Of a DNA stretch of 8,101 nt, positions 6,871 to 8,101 are shown one piece after another; the first letter of the stretch is position 1; the number at the start of each line of letters is the position of its first letter. This DNA comes from Dehalococcoidales bacterium (GTDB lineage Bacteria > Chloroflexota > Dehalococcoidia > Dehalococcoidales > JAQTRN01), in contig JAQTRN010000014.1 of NCBI GenBank assembly GCA_028711795.1, forward strand, positions 1 through 8,101, written 5' to 3'. The position numbers were made by a program, and so were the translations under genes. A model generated the notes under the pieces. That model worked only from the letters and a program-made list of their open reading frames with translations. It was not told the DNA's origin and searched no databases.

Positions 6871-6900
6871 TTGCGTAAGCTTTGGAAGCTATGTTATAGT
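6871..6900 (+). promoter_or_regulatory. Candidate promoter of the infC-rpmI-rplT operon, with a dyad in the spacer
   Basis: TTGCGT (6871-6876), an 18-base spacer, then TATAGT (6895-6900, 5 of 6) preceded by TGT (6892-6894), an extended -10. The predicted +1 is near 6907. Within the spacer lies the inverted repeat AGCTT-TGG-AAGCT (6878-6890). The -35 is weak (3 of 6), so confidence rests on the extended -10. Confidence 0.5.
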
Positions 6901-6910
6901 CTTGGGAAGA

Positions 6911-6927
6911 CTCTTGTTCAGAGGAGG
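6911..6927 (+). promoter_or_regulatory. infC Shine-Dalgarno with a small hairpin reaching into it
   Basis: AGGAGG (6922-6927) is the strongest ribosome site in the window. CTCT (6911-6914) can pair with AGAG (6920-6923) over a 5-base loop, covering the first two bases of the site. The distance from AGGAGG to the proposed ATC start at 6943 is 15 bases, longer than usual. Confidence 0.5.
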
Positions 6928-6942
6928 TAATTAAGAAAAGCA

Positions 6943-7512
6943 ATCAAAGAGTTACGTATTAATGAGAGAATCAGAGCCAAAGAAGTCCGGCTGGTGGGGA
7001 AGAAGGGGGAGCAGATCGGGGTAATGCCGGTAGCCCAGGCGCTTGATATGGCCAGGAAGAGTAGTTTAGACCTGGTGGAGGTGGCTCCCACGGCGGTGCC
7101 ACCGGTATGTCGCCTTCTGGACTACGGTAAATTCAAATACGAGCAGACCAAGAAGGAACGTGAAGCAAGGAAAAGCCAGAAGGTAGTCCTGTTGAGGGAA
7201 CTCAGGATACGCCCCAAGATTGGCGACCATGATTTTGACGCCAAGGCAAGGTCCGCCCGGAAATTACTGGACGAAGGGAATAAGGTCAAGCTAACGGTCA
7301 TGTTCCGCGGGCGGGAAATCACCCATCCTGATCTTGGTTTGAAGTTGATGAAGCGGATGCAAGAATTTGTCAAGGAACAGGGTGCTGTTGAGACTCCGCC
7401 GGGTATGGATGGGAGAAGACTGGTAATGGTGCTGGCACCGGTCCCGGGCCAGAAGGCTAAAATAAAAGAGGAGACAAAGAACATCCAAGATGCCAAAGAT
7501 CAAAACTCATAA
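6943..7512 (+). CDS. infC: Translation initiation factor IF-3, probable ATC start
   Basis: IF-3 binds the 30S subunit, prevents 50S joining and checks the start codon. From ATC 6943 it has 189 residues: an N-domain with RINERIRAKEVRLVG (5-19) and the family signature RLLDYGKFKYEQTK (57-70), a basic linker (EREARKSQK), and a C-domain with GDHDFDAKARSARKLL, FRGREITHPDLG and MDGRRLVMVLAPV. A charged tail of about 20 residues after VPGQ is longer than in B. subtilis. The GTG at 6994 would delete the conserved INERIRAKEVRL block and is rejected. Upstream the frame closes at TAA 6928-6930, and no ATG, GTG or TTG lies between that stop and the conserved block. The usable rare codons are ATC 6943 and ATT 6958; ATC keeps the usual KELRINE start. 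Non-AUG starts in infC are known and underlie IF3 autoregulation. The exact start could be off by a few codons. Confidence 0.93.
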   Translation: MKELRINERIRAKEVRLVGKKGEQIGVMPVAQALDMARKSSLDLVEVAPTAVPPVCRLLDYGKFKYEQTKKEREARKSQKVVLLRELRIRPKIGDHDFDAKARSARKLLDEGNKVKLTVMFRGREITHPDLGLKLMKRMQEFVKEQGAVETPPGMDGRRLVMVLAPVPGQKAKIKEETKNIQDAKDQNS

Positions 7513-7696
7513 GGGAGCGCAGAAGCGCTTTCATATTACTGGTACCGGAAGAATTATGCGTGTTAAAGTGGGTAAAAGCCACCTGCGTGTCAATAAGGCG
7601 AAGCGGGTCAGAGGTCTTTACGATGAAATGATAGTCTTATCCCCGGTTGATAGGGCTCGAATAAAAAGATTGTTACCGTACGGAGCGGGTAGATAG
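7490..7696 (+). CDS. rpmI: 50S ribosomal protein L35
   Basis: A small basic ribosomal protein of 68 residues, within a few residues of the usual 64-66. It opens with the L35 hallmark MPKIKTHKGAQKRF and continues with GTGRI and GKSHLR, ending KRLLPYG. It binds 23S rRNA in the large subunit. ATG 7490 overlaps the infC end by 23 bases in another frame. The nearest Shine-Dalgarno-like string, GAGGAG (7468-7473), is 16 bases away, so initiation probably depends on ribosomes terminating at infC. The position between infC and rplT is the standard operon order. Confidence 0.96.
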   Translation: MPKIKTHKGAQKRFHITGTGRIMRVKVGKSHLRVNKAKRVRGLYDEMIVLSPVDRARIKRLLPYGAGR

Positions 7697-7700
7697 GAGG
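7695..7700 (+). promoter_or_regulatory. rplT Shine-Dalgarno overlapping the rpmI stop
   Basis: AGGAGG begins inside the TAG stop of rpmI (7694-7696) and ends 6 bases before GTG 7707. This is an optimal spacing and implies tight translational coupling of L35 and L20. Confidence 0.8.
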
Positions 7701-7706
7701 AGTGTT

Positions 7707-8066
7707 GTGCCACGAGTAAAAGGGGGAGTAACCACGCATCAGCGGCATAAGAAAGTGCTGGAATTGACCAAGGGGCAGCGGGCTACCAGGCACTCTCTTT
7801 ACCGACGGGCTCACGAATCGATGTTAAAGTCCATGAGCTATGCCTATGAGCACCGCCGTGAGCGAAAGGGCGATATGAGGCGGTTGTGGATTGCCCGGGT
7901 CAATGCGGCCAGTCGTCTTCAAGGACTCAAATACAGTGAGCTGGTTGATGGCCTGAGGAAAGCGGGGGTTGAAATCAATCGTAAGATGCTGGCTGATATG
8001 GCGGTGAGAGACCTTAATGCTTTTGCCGAGTTAGCCAGTGTGGTGAAAGAAAAAATCCAGGCTTAA
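7707..8066 (+). CDS. rplT: 50S ribosomal protein L20
   Basis: Primary rRNA-binding protein needed early in 50S assembly, 119 residues, the normal family length. It opens with MPRVKGGVTTHQRHKKVL and shows the long basic N-terminal helix (RATRHSLYRRAHESMLKSM), then RRERKGDMRRLWIARVNAA and the globular C-domain with YSELVDGLRKAG and NRKMLADMAV. The start is GTG 7707, 10 bases after the rpmI stop. In E. coli and B. subtilis L20 represses its own operon by binding mRNA; in B. subtilis the target is the infC leader, but the leader here (about 36 bases from the predicted +1) looks too short for a large site. pheS commonly follows in related operons, but only 35 bases remain in the window. Confidence 0.97.
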   Translation: MPRVKGGVTTHQRHKKVLELTKGQRATRHSLYRRAHESMLKSMSYAYEHRRERKGDMRRLWIARVNAASRLQGLKYSELVDGLRKAGVEINRKMLADMAVRDLNAFAELASVVKEKIQA

Positions 8067-8101
8067 CACCAGAGAGTCCTGGCAAGTTGATTCTTTCCAG
8101 T
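8067..8101 (+). other. Non-coding tail after rplT with small competing stems
   Basis: CCAG (8069-8072) can pair with CTGG (8079-8082), and the same CTGG can pair with CCAG (8097-8100). No T-run follows inside the window, so this is not a recognisable terminator. Confidence 0.2.

Noticed and set aside
6994..7512. infC starting at GTG 6994
   Set aside because: It would remove the conserved INERIRAKEVRL block, which is encoded in the same frame directly upstream.
1..8101. A new defence, mobile or biosynthetic system
   Set aside because: All substantial genes belong to known families; no transposase, integrase, repeat array, attachment site or unknown gene cluster is visible.

Overview
The window is an ordinary stretch of bacterial chromosome with dense, moderately GC-rich coding. 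It looks like Chloroflexota, most likely class Dehalococcoidia. This assignment is inference from three things: a single-chain ADP-forming acyl-CoA synthetase, a threonyl-tRNA synthetase that lacks the N-terminal TGS domain, and the order thrS ... infC-rpmI-rplT. No marker gene here proves the taxonomy. There are no rRNA or tRNA genes, CRISPR arrays, insertion sequences or phage genes.

Left block (1-2876, + strand): the 3' part of an NDP-forming acyl-CoA synthetase gene, cut by the left window edge, is followed 73 bases later by a tandem-domain universal stress protein. The second gene probably starts at GTG 1962. Convergent to these, on the minus strand, is a 12-helix MFS transporter of the drug:H+ antiporter type (2898-4037).

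Centre (4038-4240): a divergent intergenic region holds two back-to-back sigma-70-like promoters. The minus-strand one (TTGCCA-N17-TATAAT) would start MFS transcription only about 5 bases before the ATG. The plus-strand one (TTGCAC-N17-TATAAT with an extended -10 TGC) drives thrS with a leader of about 112 bases.

Right block (4241-8066, + strand): thrS without TGS domain; a PspC-domain membrane protein and a small membrane protein overlapping it by one base, both carrying a LiaF-like transmembrane module; then the translation operon infC-rpmI-rplT. infC has no ATG, GTG or TTG at the position where the conserved N-terminus begins. The best start is the rare codon ATC at 6943, consistent with the known use of AUU/AUC in infC for IF3 autoregulation. 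rpmI overlaps infC by 23 bases and the rplT Shine-Dalgarno overlaps the rpmI stop, so the three are probably translationally coupled.

No gene set here forms a new defence, mobile or biosynthetic system. The more interesting points are regulatory (non-canonical infC start, divergent promoters, dyads in the thrS-pspC and pspC-infC gaps) and small protein-level oddities in ThrRS.
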